64,000 bases of DNA from Scatophagus argus (Eukaryota > Chordata > Actinopteri > Scatophagidae). This document shows, piece by piece, positions 1 through 14,800 of the stretch (positions are counted from its first letter, which is position 1; every line of letters starts with the position of its first letter). The stretch lies in the NCBI RefSeq assembly GCF_020382885.2, contig NC_058506.1:7812001-7876000 (forward strand). The letters run 5' to 3'. A program made the position numbers and the translations under genes. The notes below the pieces were generated by a model that was given only the letters and a program-made list of their open reading frames with translations, was not told the origin of the DNA and ran no database searches.

Positions 1-371
1 ATAAAATTAGTTCTAAGCCAAGAACTCTCAACTCCCGGTGGACTCCTAGGCAACAAGGCCTCTGGAGCTCACATTCTTCACCTGTTTTATTAAAGAACAG
101 CCCATCAAATAAAACTGACCTTGATACTTACTCTGACCGCCTTTGCAAGTATCACATTTATTTTTTGCATGTGTAATTTGCATCTTGCAACAAAATTAAG
201 TGAATCTATTCCATTTTCTCTCATTTGAGTGAAGATTTTGATTTAATGTGTGACAGATAAATACTGTACATACTTAATGAATTTAGATGAACATATCCTT
301 GGCATTTTGGGGGCTTGGACTAACTTTAACCTAAGACTAAGCCGTTTCTCTCTGTGTGAGGTCTTGCCTAC

Positions 372-500
372 CTTTCTCTTCTTGAAGGCTTGCCGTGCCA
401 GGTAGCCCCTACAGGAAGCTTGGAACAGGGATAGATTTCGTTTGGTCTGTTCATCCCTCTGTTCCTCCAGCTTAGCCAAGGTGCCAGCTCTGAAGAACAA
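372..500 (-). CDS. myo18a: myo18a lever-arm exon with IQ motif
   Basis: 43 codons, phase 0-0, acceptor TTGCTCTAG|TTG, donor AGAAAG|GTAGGC. It encodes [20 protein letters not shown], then the IQ-type motif [18 protein letters not shown] that binds light chains. The first residue is Leu where human has Val. The following exons (coiled coil) lie off the left edge. Confidence 0.95.
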
Positions 501-2636
501 CTAGAGCAACACAAAAACACACATATTATTAATAGTAAAGGATGCAAGAATTGAAAATGCAAGAAAACAAAATAAAAACGATACCAAAACTTGCCAGAAA
601 ACAAACAAAAACAATAAGCACCAAACAAACCAAAATACAAAATCAAACCTATACATCCAGATGCAAACACACAATATGTATCATCAACAGGCCTAACAAC
701 CTAAATAAGTAACAAGGCAAACAAATCAGTTAAATAAAATAATAAATGGTAATGTATCATCCTACTTCTTCTTAATTACCTTATTATATGGAAAACATTT
801 ACGGCTTATTAAGATAATATACAAATGTCAGTGTTTGTTTCTGACTGCTACCATTAGTGTTCTAGTTGTCTCTGTGACAGCAGTACTAATACCACTTGGA
901 AATGTGAGACATGTACCATATGGAATGGCACTTAATGAGCTACAGGTTAATTGTATTCTAACTCTATTTATCTTATTTCCTGTTAACCATCTTTTATTTC
1001 TTCTGGTATATTTATCACTTGACAGTCTCACAAGTAATCTTTTGTTTCCCATCCCTTCTAAAAGCAGAGATCAATAAATTATATGAATGAAGGGAAGAGT
1101 TCATACCATAAGTTTCAACAAACTGGTCATACATCATAAGTTTCACGATCATGTAATGCTTATCTTAGCTAGGGGGAAATTAGATTTGGAGGTCTTACTT
1201 TCGTATGAAGCACAAGAGCAAAATAAAAACAGAACGGAGTTAAAAAGTAAATAAGTGCACCGAAGCAGCAAATCAATAAGAAACAGTGTAATCCACGGAC
1301 AAGTGAGTCTAATCTAAGTGAGAAAGCTGTGATTAAGTTATTATCTCAGACAATCAGCCTTGTCTACATCTAATCTGGGCCAAAGGTAAAACACAGGTAA
1401 ACAGCCAATAGAAATCAGATCACGTCACTGCCTGTCTGTACTTCAGAGGGATTAAGTGATGTGAATGCATTCCAGATATGATGGCAGCTAGCTATTAAAA
1501 TGGATGGATGATGAACTGTCTCCTCTCAAGGTCTCTCTACACAAGTCCTAGTGCTTTCTAAATTATAATATGTGATCTGTTAACAAAGCAGAAGGTGGAA
1601 ATGATTGAGCAGCTTCAGAGGGGGGCATCTGCAAACCAGTCGGAAGGAGTGACGCATCAAATGACTTCAGTGAATAATGCTCTTCAAATCGCTTAGTCTG
1701 GATGGGTAGAAGCTATTTGTTTTTCATCACCATCGGATGTGGCACTTTCTAAAATGTACACAGCAACGCCGGTTTTAGACGTGTGGCTGTCTCTAATGGC
1801 AGATTGTATCCTGTCGAGAGCTGAAACACTTAAACTGCTATACGGTTATTTGAGGCTGGTGTAATTGGCATGCAAGTGAGGCAGGTTGCTAGGAAGCCAC
1901 AGGAACGCTTTGTGAATGGCCAACTGTGCTTGTCAACTTCTGAGTCCATTTCACACTCCAAAGTGCGGCACCATGTGAAGCTGCCTCCAAACCATTTTTG
2001 TGTCATGTGTTTTTAAAAGGACTCTGCACAGCGCACATATCTGGGAGCATAAGTTCCACTGTTTTAACGTTACTGTTTCTGTCGATTTCCTTCTTGGCTG
2101 ATGGCCACTTTTTCAGCTGATAGGATTAGATCTCAGCGCGCCAGACATTGTTTACTGTGATAGCTTTACAACAGTCATGGTGAAAAACAAAAAGGGCCAT
2201 CAGCTGCGAGAATTTGCTCTAATGACCTGAAAAGAAAGAGGGAATTAGGGTCACACAGTTGGGCAGGGAAGAGACATGCATCTCGGGTTGCCACTAGCTA
2301 AAAGAGTGGGAGAAGGGGTAAGGCTTGGCAACTCTCCAAAAGAGGATGACAAAACAAACCTCAGAGAGGGACGGATTTAATGAAAGACACACTCCCCCAG
2401 ACAGCAAGTGTCTTTAAAAAGAATACAAGGATATGGCCATGTACTTAGCTTTAAGAGGAGTGATACTGGCAGCGATTCACAGCAAAGGTTTTTCTTCATA
2501 TTAAAGCTGTTCATTTGTTTGAGATGTGGTGGTATTACTCACCCTACTCACACCCATGTGGTAGCTGCTCTTCTCCAAATCCAGGGACTCCAATAGCTCC
2601 TCCACAGCCTGGGTAAAGGCACACAGTCACACACAT

Positions 2637-2670
<34 letters not shown>

Positions 2671-5600
2671 GCTTAAGTCTTTCAACTGCTGGATCCAGTG
2701 GGAACTTGTACTGACACTGCAACACTTCAGTAGTCCACAGTTGTTCAGTGTCGTTTCCTCTCTTCTATCACATCAAATTCCTGGTTGGACTTTGTTTTGA
2801 AAATAAGTCAGTTAACATGGGTGCAAGCTCGACCACAAATCCATCTGCTCCTGGCTTATTCCTTATGGCCTCCCTCATAGTCATGGCCCTGCTGTAGCTT
2901 TGATTATATAAAATCTATGCAGAGGTATACCACTGGCCAGCCTGAAGCCTCTCCCTGTCCATCTATCAGCCTGTGTATATTGTAGACATATTGTTGTCTC
3001 AGCCTCTTCTCTCTACTTGAGCCTCCAGCCTGAAAGACCACATCTAGATTACACTAGGAGAGGTTTACTACGAGCACTGAGGGGCTTTTGTTTGCCCGTG
3101 TTTCCACAGAAACTCAGCCCTGGTGCACAGACACAGGGGAAAAGAGCTTTTCTCTTTCTTAACCCCATTCTTTCGCTCTCTCTCTCTCATTTCTCTCTAG
3201 AAACAAACTTTTGTATCCTTTTTCTCTCTACTGCACTTCAACTGGTTGCACTTTTTGCAGGGAACCAATGCACCAATGCACAGCACATCCTCACTGTTAG
3301 TGAACCTTTAGGAAGAAAACTCACAACTTCTTCTCAAGTTGTTTTTATTTATTTATTTATTTATTTAGCATTCACTGTCATAATCCATAAATCTAAAACA
3401 AGCTCTAAAGAGGTAAAGCATCCAAACTGTCAGTGCAACAGGAAGAAACCTTAATAGCCTGTTCCCAGTGCCTATATTACAAAAGATAAGTGTATCTACG
3501 TGAATACTTATTTTTGATTTAGAATGCAGTAAAATACCTTCAAAGGCACAAAACTGTTAAAACTGATAAGGTTAAGTTGATTAGATCATTACAATGGCTC
3601 TGATGAATGAGGGTTTATTTCTCTGTCAGTTGGCTGCTGACAAATCAGGGGCAGATGTAATGAAGCTGCCTCCTCACAACATTAATCTTGGCTGTGCATG
3701 GGCACAGGCGGAGCTGTGCATTTTTCCTCTCTCGCTGATTCACTTACTCTCTTCTCGTCCTTCACAATGTAATTCCTCCCGTGCTTCTTGGTGAGGTGCG
3801 GTGCCAGCACATCAAAGCGTCGCCGGAACTCAGAGAACACCATGTGATCCGGGTAACCTGCGAAGGTCGATATTGAATAACAACATTATATTCCGGCAGT
3901 GTTCAGTGTAATAGATATTTTTGGAAGGGGTTCTCACCAAGCAGATTTTTGTTAGTTCTATTTTTCAAACACATTTGGACAAGAAGACCTGAGTTTCTAT
4001 GCCTGTCCCTTAGTATAGATTTATGCAGCTGCCTCACCTTGCCTGTAGATCCGAAGAGCATCTAGCAGCTTGGAGCCACGCAGCTGAGCGCGGAGCAGGG
4101 CTACATCCAGCTGCATTAAGCTGGGATCTCCTGGCTCCCCTTGAGCCTCACATTCTCCTCCTTTGAACAGGGATCCACTCAGAGCCTTAAGGGCATCTGC
4201 CTTGGGCAACATGCAGTGAACAAAGTGAATCCTGGACCTCCGCACCACATCAAGGAGAGCATCCTGGAAAAGACAGAGCAGGGTGGAGCACAGACCGGCA
4301 CCAAATACATTATATCTTCCTCTATGTAATCAGTTGCTTAACTTCTTTACTTAAAACAACCAACTGCTATGCTGGACCTGACATGCACACCCGTTTCTTT
4401 ATTCTGTATAATGCAAAAGCTTAATGTTGATTTCCATGTAAGACTAATGGCTTTCAGTTTTTACCAATTTGTATTGAGAAAAATATATTTTTGATTTCTT
4501 TTCTTTTCCAAAGGTCATGTTAGCTGTTGCGAGAAAGGACTATTATTTATTATTATTTATTACTATTATTTTTATTTATTTATTTTTTATTTACTTATTT
4601 ATTGGCTGCTGCTACTTAAATTTCAGGCTGGGGAACAAACAGCCCAGTATTCCTCAGAATTATTATGCTGGATGAGTCCACACCACAAAGTTAACATTCT
4701 AATCCTAATATCACATCATAATAATTGATTTGGTGAAATAATGCCATGTGCAAACATTGTAGAAAAATGAGAGTTTTAAAAACAGCATAGCTTGTAGTTA
4801 AATTGGCTGTGAACATAAACTGGGGTTTTACAAAATCATCCAATAAAGATGCTTTTGTCAAGCAATAAGATTAAAAGCAAAACAGCTGCAGAACTGTTCT
4901 CATAGTACATTAATACCAGGCCTAATATAATTTTCAGATCTATCTAATCTGAGTGCAAGCCAATTACTGGCCTTGGTCCCATCCATTTCCTTTAAAAGTG
5001 CATTAAGCAATCTGTGACCACTATGAGGTTCAAAGTACACTATAATACAAATTCACAACTATGAGCATTGATAAACTCATAACATTCACCTGTCAAATTC
5101 CCCAGAAACCTGTTAGCAAACCGATTAACGAAGAAAGCTGTGGACTGACATGTTTATTCTCAGCATGCTGGCTAGTATGGGTAGACAAACACATGAAAAC
5201 AAAGTTTGACTGACTGATTAGTTCTATCCTCTCCTCTCACCACTTGAAGCTTTATCTGGATGCACAAGGACTTCTTCTTGATAGCAGCCACCCCTGTGGT
5301 GAAGGTCTTCCTCATGCTAGTGGCCCGTCGCAAGGACAGCTGGGAAACACCTTCAAGGCCTGCAATGGAACCTGACAGAACAGTGGCTCCACCCACTCGG
5401 CTCATGAACAATGAGCTGATGATCTTTCTGCAAGAGACACACTCCTTTAGCCTTGTGAATTTCCACAGTGCGGGGCTAATAAAGGCCTAACAAAGGTCTT
5501 CCTTAAGATTTGTAGAAATCCACTTGAGTAATACTTCATGTCACAACCCCCAAAAAATAGTCCCTTCCTGTGTGATGCTTACTTCTGGGAGTCCTGCAGG

Positions 5601-8600
5601 AGGCTCATAGCATTGATGGAGGCAGGATTTTGCTTGGCATAGTTCAGCCACCCACAGGCATTGTACTCCACCCAGTCAGTTCCATGACTGTGGCCCAGCA
5701 GGAAATGATTTTCCTTTTCACTCTTCAAGAGGAAAGTGTGACCTGGTGTAAATGTTAAAGGTAGTGTGAGGTTCATGTGCAAAGACATGACAAAAATGAT
5801 CAGAATTCTTCAGAAGAATTCAGGAAAATGTTTATACTGACTGTCAGAAGGGTTCAGAGTGAGACGATTTATCTTTTGGTGTGTACAGTCTGTCACAAAC
5901 CTGCATAGATGTTACTCATCCAGTGATAATAAAATACAATCTGTGCTCAGACTAATTGTTAAAGGGACATATCTGTCTGTCCATGCAGTTTTAGTGTGAA
6001 ATGTTCAAATTCACGGTACTGGAGTGTGAACTGTCTGACTCAAACGTGATGTGGTAGACTCTCAAAGATATCAGAGTGATAAACCAGAGAGAAATGCTGA
6101 AATATAAAAGAGAAAGAAAAGGCTGAAATGACATTTCGCCCATTATTTTTTAGTTCTACTAGAAGATTTATCATAAATTATGACCTTGACACCTAACAGT
6201 TGTTGCAGTTGTTAACAACATACATAGAAAGGATATAACTGACTTACCTACAGTATGATACTGATCAACATGTCAGAGCTTTGTGCACAATTTATTGCAT
6301 CAACAAGAAGAGACCTCTCTTTGTGATATAATACGATTTAATATGACACAGCTCACTGAAGGACTGTGATCTAAAAAATAAAAATTATCACCATGCATCA
6401 TCTGTGATCGCTATTGACATAAAGTCAATTATATTTTTGATTAAATATTAATATTAGCCTTATTATTTACAAGACTCACTGGAATTTTCAAATAAGAATT
6501 TTAGGTGCATGCACTGAAGTTATCAGGGGGTCGAGTAGAGAGTTTGCCATGCTTTGTATTAGCTTCAAGTCTGACTTTGTGTGTCTGTGTTTGTGGTTGT
6601 GTGCATCCTCTCCTTGCCTTTGCTCTCGCCCTCAGCAGGTCCATAGTAGCTAAACAGACGTCCCAACAGGGTTTCCTCTGATCCCCCAGGCTGCAGGGCC
6701 TCCTCTTCCATCAACCACAGCAGGCCACGTGCCTCGTCTGTTCGCACTGTCCGTACCTGTCACATTAACACGGATGCACATGCACACAAAGGTCCTTAGT
6801 GCAACGCTAGTGTGGACGCAAAAATGTTCTGTTCTACCTTATGTCCTTTGAGAACATTAGTACATGAGTATAAATGACTCACCAAAATGACTGCCCCGAA
6901 TTTGTCTTATTTTTCGTTATACTGATTTGACCCTCTTTACTAATATGTCTTCAGTCTTTATTCTTTATCCACCTTCTGAAAGATTCTGAAACGTCCTGGC
7001 CTTTATGGTCAGTGTTACCTTCAGTACTGCCTGCTACTAAATATGAGTAAAGGCTGTGTGCTGGACTGTGTGAATGTATGTATGAGCCAGTTGTGACGGG
7101 CCTAGCAATAATAGGATCAGAAATTAAAGTTTCAAAAGCATTTTCAGTCTCTGTACCCTCCAGCAGTTGCTGCAATAATGGCATCATCAGTTTAGCTTTT
7201 CCTTCTGATCTAAATGGAAACAAAAAAAGAGTTCATGGCAGGGTGTAAGAGATTAAAAAGTAATACAATTAGTATTACAATTAGTGTGAACACAGAGAAG
7301 AAAATAAAAGCACTCCAGCAGCAATGATCATGGAATAAGTGTGTGGGTAAAGTTAATGTGTGTCTGCGTCCTTGATATGATATCAAACAGGTAAAAAGGG
7401 ACTTTACTGGGCTATATTTTAAAACATTTCAAGAATCAAAAGACATATGTCTTTGTGCTTTGTTCAGAACGTTCAATGTTTAAATGATGCAGTCCTTGTC
7501 CAAAGACGTTTAGAATAAGCCACTATTGTCTTGTGGATGACAATAAGCTCCGCACTAAGGTAGCCAGCTTGGTTAGGATAGCTAATGGCTGAATCCACCC
7601 TGGGAGCACAAAACCAAAAACTGTTTCAGCAGCTATCAGGAAGTTACACTGGAGACATCCTTATCTGCAGTGCACACGACTCTGACTTCAAATACAACAC
7701 AGAAGAGTATCAGTTGGGAGGAGACATGACAGCTATGGCGGCCAACACTGTTTGTGATAACTGACATCTGAGCCATAACAGGAGGAAACAAATATCTAGT
7801 AAACTGAAAGAGAAAAAAAAAATCTTTGATCAAAACCTTTTTTCATTCTAAGCAGCAGTTCTTTGGTGTTGACTTTAGAAATGACTTTGAGGAATCAGTG
7901 TTTTCTTTCCCTTTGGTTTTAGTGTGATGAACTACAGTTCACTGCTTCTGATGACATTTCTATTAGAATGTGGGCCCCTTATAAAGTAAAGCACTCAGAC
8001 CAAACACTTTGGAATTATACTAAAGTGATGTATGACTCTCTAAACTCTGCCATCTTTGTTTCCATGGTGCAGATCACAGGCTGCAAAGGCCAAACATCGA
8101 TTTTCTTTCTTGAAGTCAATTCGCTAACCTTTCTTTTCCTGCTCCTACCCTCTCTTTTAAACCTCTGCCAAACACCTTTCAATATTTAAAAAAGAAACCT
8201 TCTGATGCTAAAAGATTTTCTTCATTTGTGTTCAGAGATTACCATGTTAAAATAGATCATGAAAGGGATGCAAATCCTTAAGTGTTGTGAAAAGTATTCA
8301 AATGAAAGTCATTGTTGACTTGTACGTGAAAATTTTAACGCATTTAATACTGAAACATTGAACTTACCAGTGCTTGGCTGGAGGCTTGGTCTACCACTGC
8401 AACAGACAGAGATGTGCTGGGCTCTGTGTCATCTAAAGCAAGCTCTATGTTCTCCTGTGGGAAGACAGGCAGATTGACAAACACTTCAATGACTTGTGAA
8501 GATGCAAAACAAAAGAAAATTGTTGCTGTTATTGGGGATATTAATACTAAATGAGTAGAGAAATCTACTTAGAGTTTAAAAAGCCATTCAGTAATTGACA

Positions 8601-11600
8601 TTTGTTTCAGCATGCAATGCTCCTCAGGGTGTTGGATTAAACACATTTTATCTTATCTTATCTTATCTTATCTTATCTTATCTTATCTTATATTATCTTA
8701 TCCATGACCCTGAGACATCACCTCCACATGACTCTGCCTCTCATAAATGCGATTATCAACACTACTGGTGTAATCCATCACTGCAGCAGAGCTGTAATGA
8801 TTAATACATATGATTCCAACTATTTTCAGACATTTAACAGACCAACTGATGGATTAAAAAAAATATATTTCTTTGATTAACTGATGATAAAAGTAGTTCA
8901 GCGGCTGCAGCTGAGTCCCAGGTACTGGGACCAGATGAGACAGTCCTTCAAGTACACTCACTGTGCCAGTCCTCCAAGTAATTTAAAATCCTGATTCACC
9001 TTTATCACGGTATATTTAGTGAAGGTGATGGGAAGATTTTTATGGATACAGAAATGAAAAAACAATGGCATATTAGATGCAAGAAAACTAAAAGCCACAA
9101 CAAATCTATTATAATAACAAGAACGTTTGGCATTTACGAAGACTGTTTTTCCTATAGGTAAATGGAAACTATAAAAAATTTCATTACCGCTGCAGATAAT
9201 AGCATTTCTGGTATAAAGTGGAAATAAATATACTAAATTACCTTCACCGGAGCAAAACAGGCATGCAGTAGCTCACAGTGACAAAGTGCAGGTAGCACAG
9301 GAAATGTGGGAAAGTGTTGGCAGTCCTAATAGTGTGGCCGTGACAGAAGCCAACGCTCGAGTTGACTTTGCATGTGAAGCAGCCTAAATGATTTTCATTC
9401 TCTGCTGTGGAAAGTCAGTAGGCAGAGGAAATAGAAAAAATATCCTCACAGTTTCAGCACTCACACCATTTAATTTGAAAATACTAGGCATGTTCCTGTT
9501 GTGTGTATCACAGTTTAACCTGCCTGTCTGATACTATGTACTGCTTTAAATGAGTTTGACCCAGTTTTCAATGACACTTCCACAGCTTCTTATATTTTCA
9601 AGATGCACCAACAAGAGAGAATTACACTCCACAGATTTATGCAATACTCATTTCACTCCAATTCCCTTTCCCCCCAGGCATGGGATGTGGGTGGGAATGT
9701 GGGTGGGAACGTGGGCGGGAAATCCCAGGATTCTTGTTCACAATATTCAAGGTAATATGCGCAGGATTTCTGCTTAACTTTAGTGTGCTACCAGCCAAGT
9801 TTCTGAGATTAGTGTGGGGACAGCAGTAATGGATAGATGCATTTATGTCAGTAATGAAAGAATATCTTTCATATTTATCCTTAAATTCTAATGGATGACT
9901 GTGCCCAGTTTTTTGTGGTCCAGCACTGCTTCAAGTCACAAGTGGGCAGAAGAAAAATAGCTCTTTCATCAGGGAGCAACACCGCTACTGTGCGGCTGGG
10001 TGTGTCTCCCAAAGGCGTTTGTGAGTGACTTTACTTTGATCTCAGCTGAAGAGGTGAAGACTGGCATCGCTAATGAGACGGTCTAACACATGAGCTCGGC
10101 TTGCCATTGCTTGTGACGGCTGGGAGGGAAGGTGTATCTGATATATGAACACATACACTATTGGAGCTGATATATCTGAGAGAGAGTAGCAGACAAAGGG
10201 AGAGAGAGGTAGAGAGAAAAAGGTAGGAGGAAGAAAGAGACAAATAAGAATGAGGCCATATGTATTCACAGCGGATAAAACTTCACATGTCCATACCTCT
10301 TTGTATCTCTCCAACTCCTGAACGAAGGTCCGCTGATAGAAGAGGGCATGCAGACGTTCTTGGGTGTAGTTGTGGCATAGGTCCTCAAAGGTTGCGCTGC
10401 ACTCACGCCTAACCAGCCTGGGGTTTTGAAAGCCTGGTGTGTCCACAATGAGCAGAGAGCACAGGGAATGCTGGATGGATTTCAAGGCCCTGAAGCACAC
10501 AGGGCAAACACACACATGTTCACAAGCATTAGTACTGTGATGCTGGAGGCAACATTTTATTGATTACATTCACTGCATGTAACCCCTAGCTTTGACCTTA
10601 GCTCTCTGCACAGAATTCCTAACTCTGACCCATATGCACATAATCCTAGTTCTATCCTATAACTCAAGCCCTTGTTAAAAGAGCTTCTTATGCTCCTACA
10701 CTATCCATTAAAAAACAACATTATCTGTACAAGCATTATTTAAAACCCCCAAATTAGGAAAATGTATTTATATAAAGATGAACAAGGCATCTGCACATTT
10801 CCAGATGCATGTATTAAAGTGCAGCCAAAGAACAATAGCTTCAGTTTATCCCAGTACAGCTTCAATAAAGTAGTAGATCAAAAAAACTAACCGGTTTATT
10901 AAAGAAATAAGGATTGTGAAGAGTTCAGAGTAAAGCCCAGATGCCATGGCCTCTAAACACTCCATGGCTGTAGCCCTGGATCCTGGTATGAGAAGCAGCC
11001 AGACACAGAACAAATTAGAAATTTCATGACATTTCATGACAAGGCAGTTCACAACAGCATCGCCACTGACAAATAAAACACCGGAGCCAGTTAAATTACA
11101 AGAACAAGTGAGCTGTGCTCAAATAAAAAAATATCACATTTGCCTCTAAAAGGATGTACAATAACGTCATACTTGTGCATTTTATGCCCAAAAGCATAAA
11201 GTATTCAAACTGGGTCTGAATTTGTCGCTATAAAGCAGTGCCATTTGGGACTCAGGTGTTTCTGAATCGGTCAAATCAAACAGCACACACTCATGTCTGT
11301 GCCTAGCAGCAATGGCCACCTGTTAAGCTTTCCTAATTCATTCCACTATCACACAAAATAGTAGGCTTACGGTGCCAGAGGGGTATTTTCATGTGTGCAT
11401 ACACATCTATGACTGCATGTTCTTGTGCATGGGGAGATACAGGAAAGGTGAAACAGAGGTGAAATCTGTCCATCCTACTGTGACAGACTTTTAACTGTAT
11501 TCTCATGCCCTTCAAAGTGTGTTGCAGTGTTGATGGAAGTCAGAGGACCTGTACATGTGTGGAAAATCAATGTGAGGCAATTATGATTTCAAGGACAGTG

Positions 11601-11768
11601 AATGAAGAGTAGATCAAAAATTGCTTGTTCCGACATAGTGTACGTACTTATCTGTCAATAGCAATTGAAAAGCTGTGGTATTCATTACTAAGATAAGCTT
11701 TACTTGTAGTACAGCATGCAATGAATGAGCAGGTAATGAGAGAGGCACACGTGTGTTTTCATGTGGGG

Positions 11769-11803
<35 letters not shown>

Positions 11804-14800
11804 AGGGGGTGGGGGGCAGAGGGGGTGGCGGGGTGACTGAAGAGGCAAGAGTGTGTGGGTAAATGTGGGTTGTGGAGTACCTGCATCTGCTGTGCCATTT
11901 TCGTCAGAAGCCTGGCGAATGGAGCTGGTTCTGGGCAGGGTGCCCTTGGCCTGGTGCTTGAAGATGGAGGAGGAGAGCTCCTCCAGGGAACAGCCCAGCA
12001 GGTAGGCTGCCTTCTGGGCCCACTCATGACGTGCAAATTGTTTCCTGCCAGCTGAGACACGTGCATGAAAACCTCCATTAGCCCTTCTGCCAGCTAACCC
12101 AGACACACAGCTAGCCCTGTAGCTTTAGTGACAATCCTGTCTCTGACAGGGTAGGATTATGTGTCTGGTCAAGCTGACACCAACACAGCTGGTGAGGACA
12201 TGCACTAAAAGCATGCTCAAAATGTTGGTGAATACATCTAACTTAAGTTGAAGAAAAGACATATGCACAACAACTTCAACAACTACTGGTTCATGTTCAT
12301 AAAAGTCTATGAAGTTGGAGTGATAATTTGCCCCTTTTATTGCCTTGAGAATGAAAGCAAAACTTATCACTAAGGGACACAATTCATGTATTTACAGGAA
12401 GGACCTGCAATGGGAAACAGAAGCTTCTCTTTAATCTAGTGGCTTAGTGATGGAAACATGTAGATATGAGCGCAAACATCAGTTTTAATGCACCATGAAC
12501 TGGTATCTTCTAAGACTTCAGAGAGAAACTGGGGAATTTCACACAAAGTAGTGGGCTCTATCTGTTTCATCAGCACTGCAGACGCCCCACATACTTTTCC
12601 TGACGATAAGCAGGATGGTTGTAAAGGCAAGTAAAGACATTGAAATATTTGCTTTGATAGATATTTGCCTTCATAATTATTTAAATTCTGATCAAACATC
12701 AAAAAGAGGAAATTGGGTTTTTCCAATATAACTGAATATTACTGAATCAAACATTAAAGAGTGCATGACTCTTAAAGATAATACTACAACTAAACTACCT
12801 ACAGTATGTACAATATTTGCTCTTAAAAAGCATCTAGACTGACAGCCTAGTAAGTCTTTTTCTATCTATACTTATTAAATATAAGTACAATTTACAGAGA
12901 AAAGGAAGTTCATTTCATGTGGTCCCTTTAATTTGTTTTAGTGGATCAGAGATCAGTGCTGCCCTCTTGTGTTACACCATTGTACTACACTGCCAAAAAA
13001 AAAAAATACAAAACAAAACAGTATTTTATACAGCTTCATAATCTGCATCAATGACAAAACAAAAAATAAGTTCTGACAGAAAAATCCTTTTGCAATTAGA
13101 GTATGATAAGAGCATTTTCATTTTACAAATTAAATGTTCTCTAAGACAGGAAGATACATTGTAATTGCCATCAAGGTGTTGACTCTTGGTCATAATTTTT
13201 CTCCCATCATGCATTGTTTTGTCTCTTCATGAGAACTATTGCATGTTAATGGGAAGGCAGCAATATTAAGTCCATAAGTCAAACAGAAATTAGCAGATCA
13301 GAGTGGTTTCATGTCTGTACTCCCAGTAGCAGATTCTATGTGGGATGGTATTCATTAGAGAAAATTGTTAACTGTTAACTGATTTGCACCCTTAGTTTGA
13401 CTTAAAATTCACACATTGGAGGTGCACTCTAAAGGGAGTTCAAATGAATAATATACTGAGAAGCCTTTTCCGATGGCAGACATCTAATTTTAAAATGAAA
13501 GTAAAATGCTGTGGGAGGAAAAAGCAAAAAAAAATAAAATTAAAAAAAAAATAAATAATAAAAATAAAAAACATAAAAAAAAATCAATCAGTCTCTCTTA
13601 TGTTAAGTGCCATCACACGGTCAGCTTCAAGGACAGGAACAAATCCTCAAGCTTAAGAGGACTCCGGTGTTCCCATTAGTCCTGATGCATTCTCATGACA
13701 AAATAAAATGTTTGTCACAGTTTAAGGCCAAAATAAGACTGATGTTTTTCCATCCTTGAGCTGAAACAGTGTTTCCTGACAATTAAACTGGAAGTTTGCC
13801 AGTAGGATCAGCATCTGAAGCACAAACAGTTTTGTTTATTTGATATGAACATTCAGTAAGGATTAATAAGGTCAACCTGCCAAAGTTTTACATCTATTAC
13901 ACCAAGTACGATGTGTCACTTCACCTGCTGGATGTCCGCATAAACAGCAGCTATGAGTCAGCAGGTTAAAATGTGGCAAGGAAAAAGCAGTCAGTTTTCA
14001 TATGGAACAGACACTGACACTTCTCTGTAATGACCATGAAAAATATCCTGGTTACCAGTGCAGTTACCTATTTTTTTTTTTTTTTTCTTATTTTTTTTGG
14101 TTTTAGGTCAGTGCAGATCAGTTAAACAGTTTCACAACCTGCACACTGTGCAACATCTTTTAAAGTGTAAATGCATAATTCATTCATGTGGATTACAGCT
14201 GTGTTGCATCACGCTGAAGATGTTCCTTACAGTGTGACAATGCAGTCTTGACATTTTTGAAATTATATGACGTGTTATTAAAATGGACATTTTTAAATCA
14301 GTCGTGATCCTTTGTATCTTTGTCACTTGTATTATTGTTTTATATTATGACTAACATTATCCATATGAAAAAAGAAAAATAAACCTATAGATTGAAAAAC
14401 CATATCAGCTGGTGAGCAATCTTACCCTTGGTAGCACCTGCAGCCCCAAGATGGTAGATGGCCCCGAGGACGAGCCAGAAGGCCCTCTGCTCATCACCAC
14501 TGATCCCCAGAACCTTCATGGCTGCTTGCAGCTTGGAAAACTGCTGGGAGGCCCGCTGCTTGTCCTCACTCTGTCAGATAGGACATATATTCACATTCCT
14601 TTTCAACCCATTAACAATTAAAACTCCTCTTATTATAAGTTAAAATAGGATAAGCAAAACTGTCTTTATCTGCAAATGTTCAGCGTAGTTGTTGATAAAT
14701 AATACTGGATACTCTATCAGTTGGTGAGGTTCCACCATCTTTCAAAACACTCTTTCAGATCTATTCTCACATCTATTGTGAAAATGAAATTTTTGTATTT

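Noticed and set aside
3017..3454. 145-codon plus-strand frame
   Set aside because: Low-complexity, Ser/Phe/Leu-rich, runs into a TTTA microsatellite, lies in an intron; no recognisable family.
6951..7223. 90-codon minus-strand frame within a myo18a intron
   Set aside because: Human and fish myosin sequences are colinear across this intron without it, and no good splice pair frames it.
8648..8702. Possible CRISPR-like or satellite array
   Set aside because: Simple TTATC pentanucleotide microsatellite without spacers.
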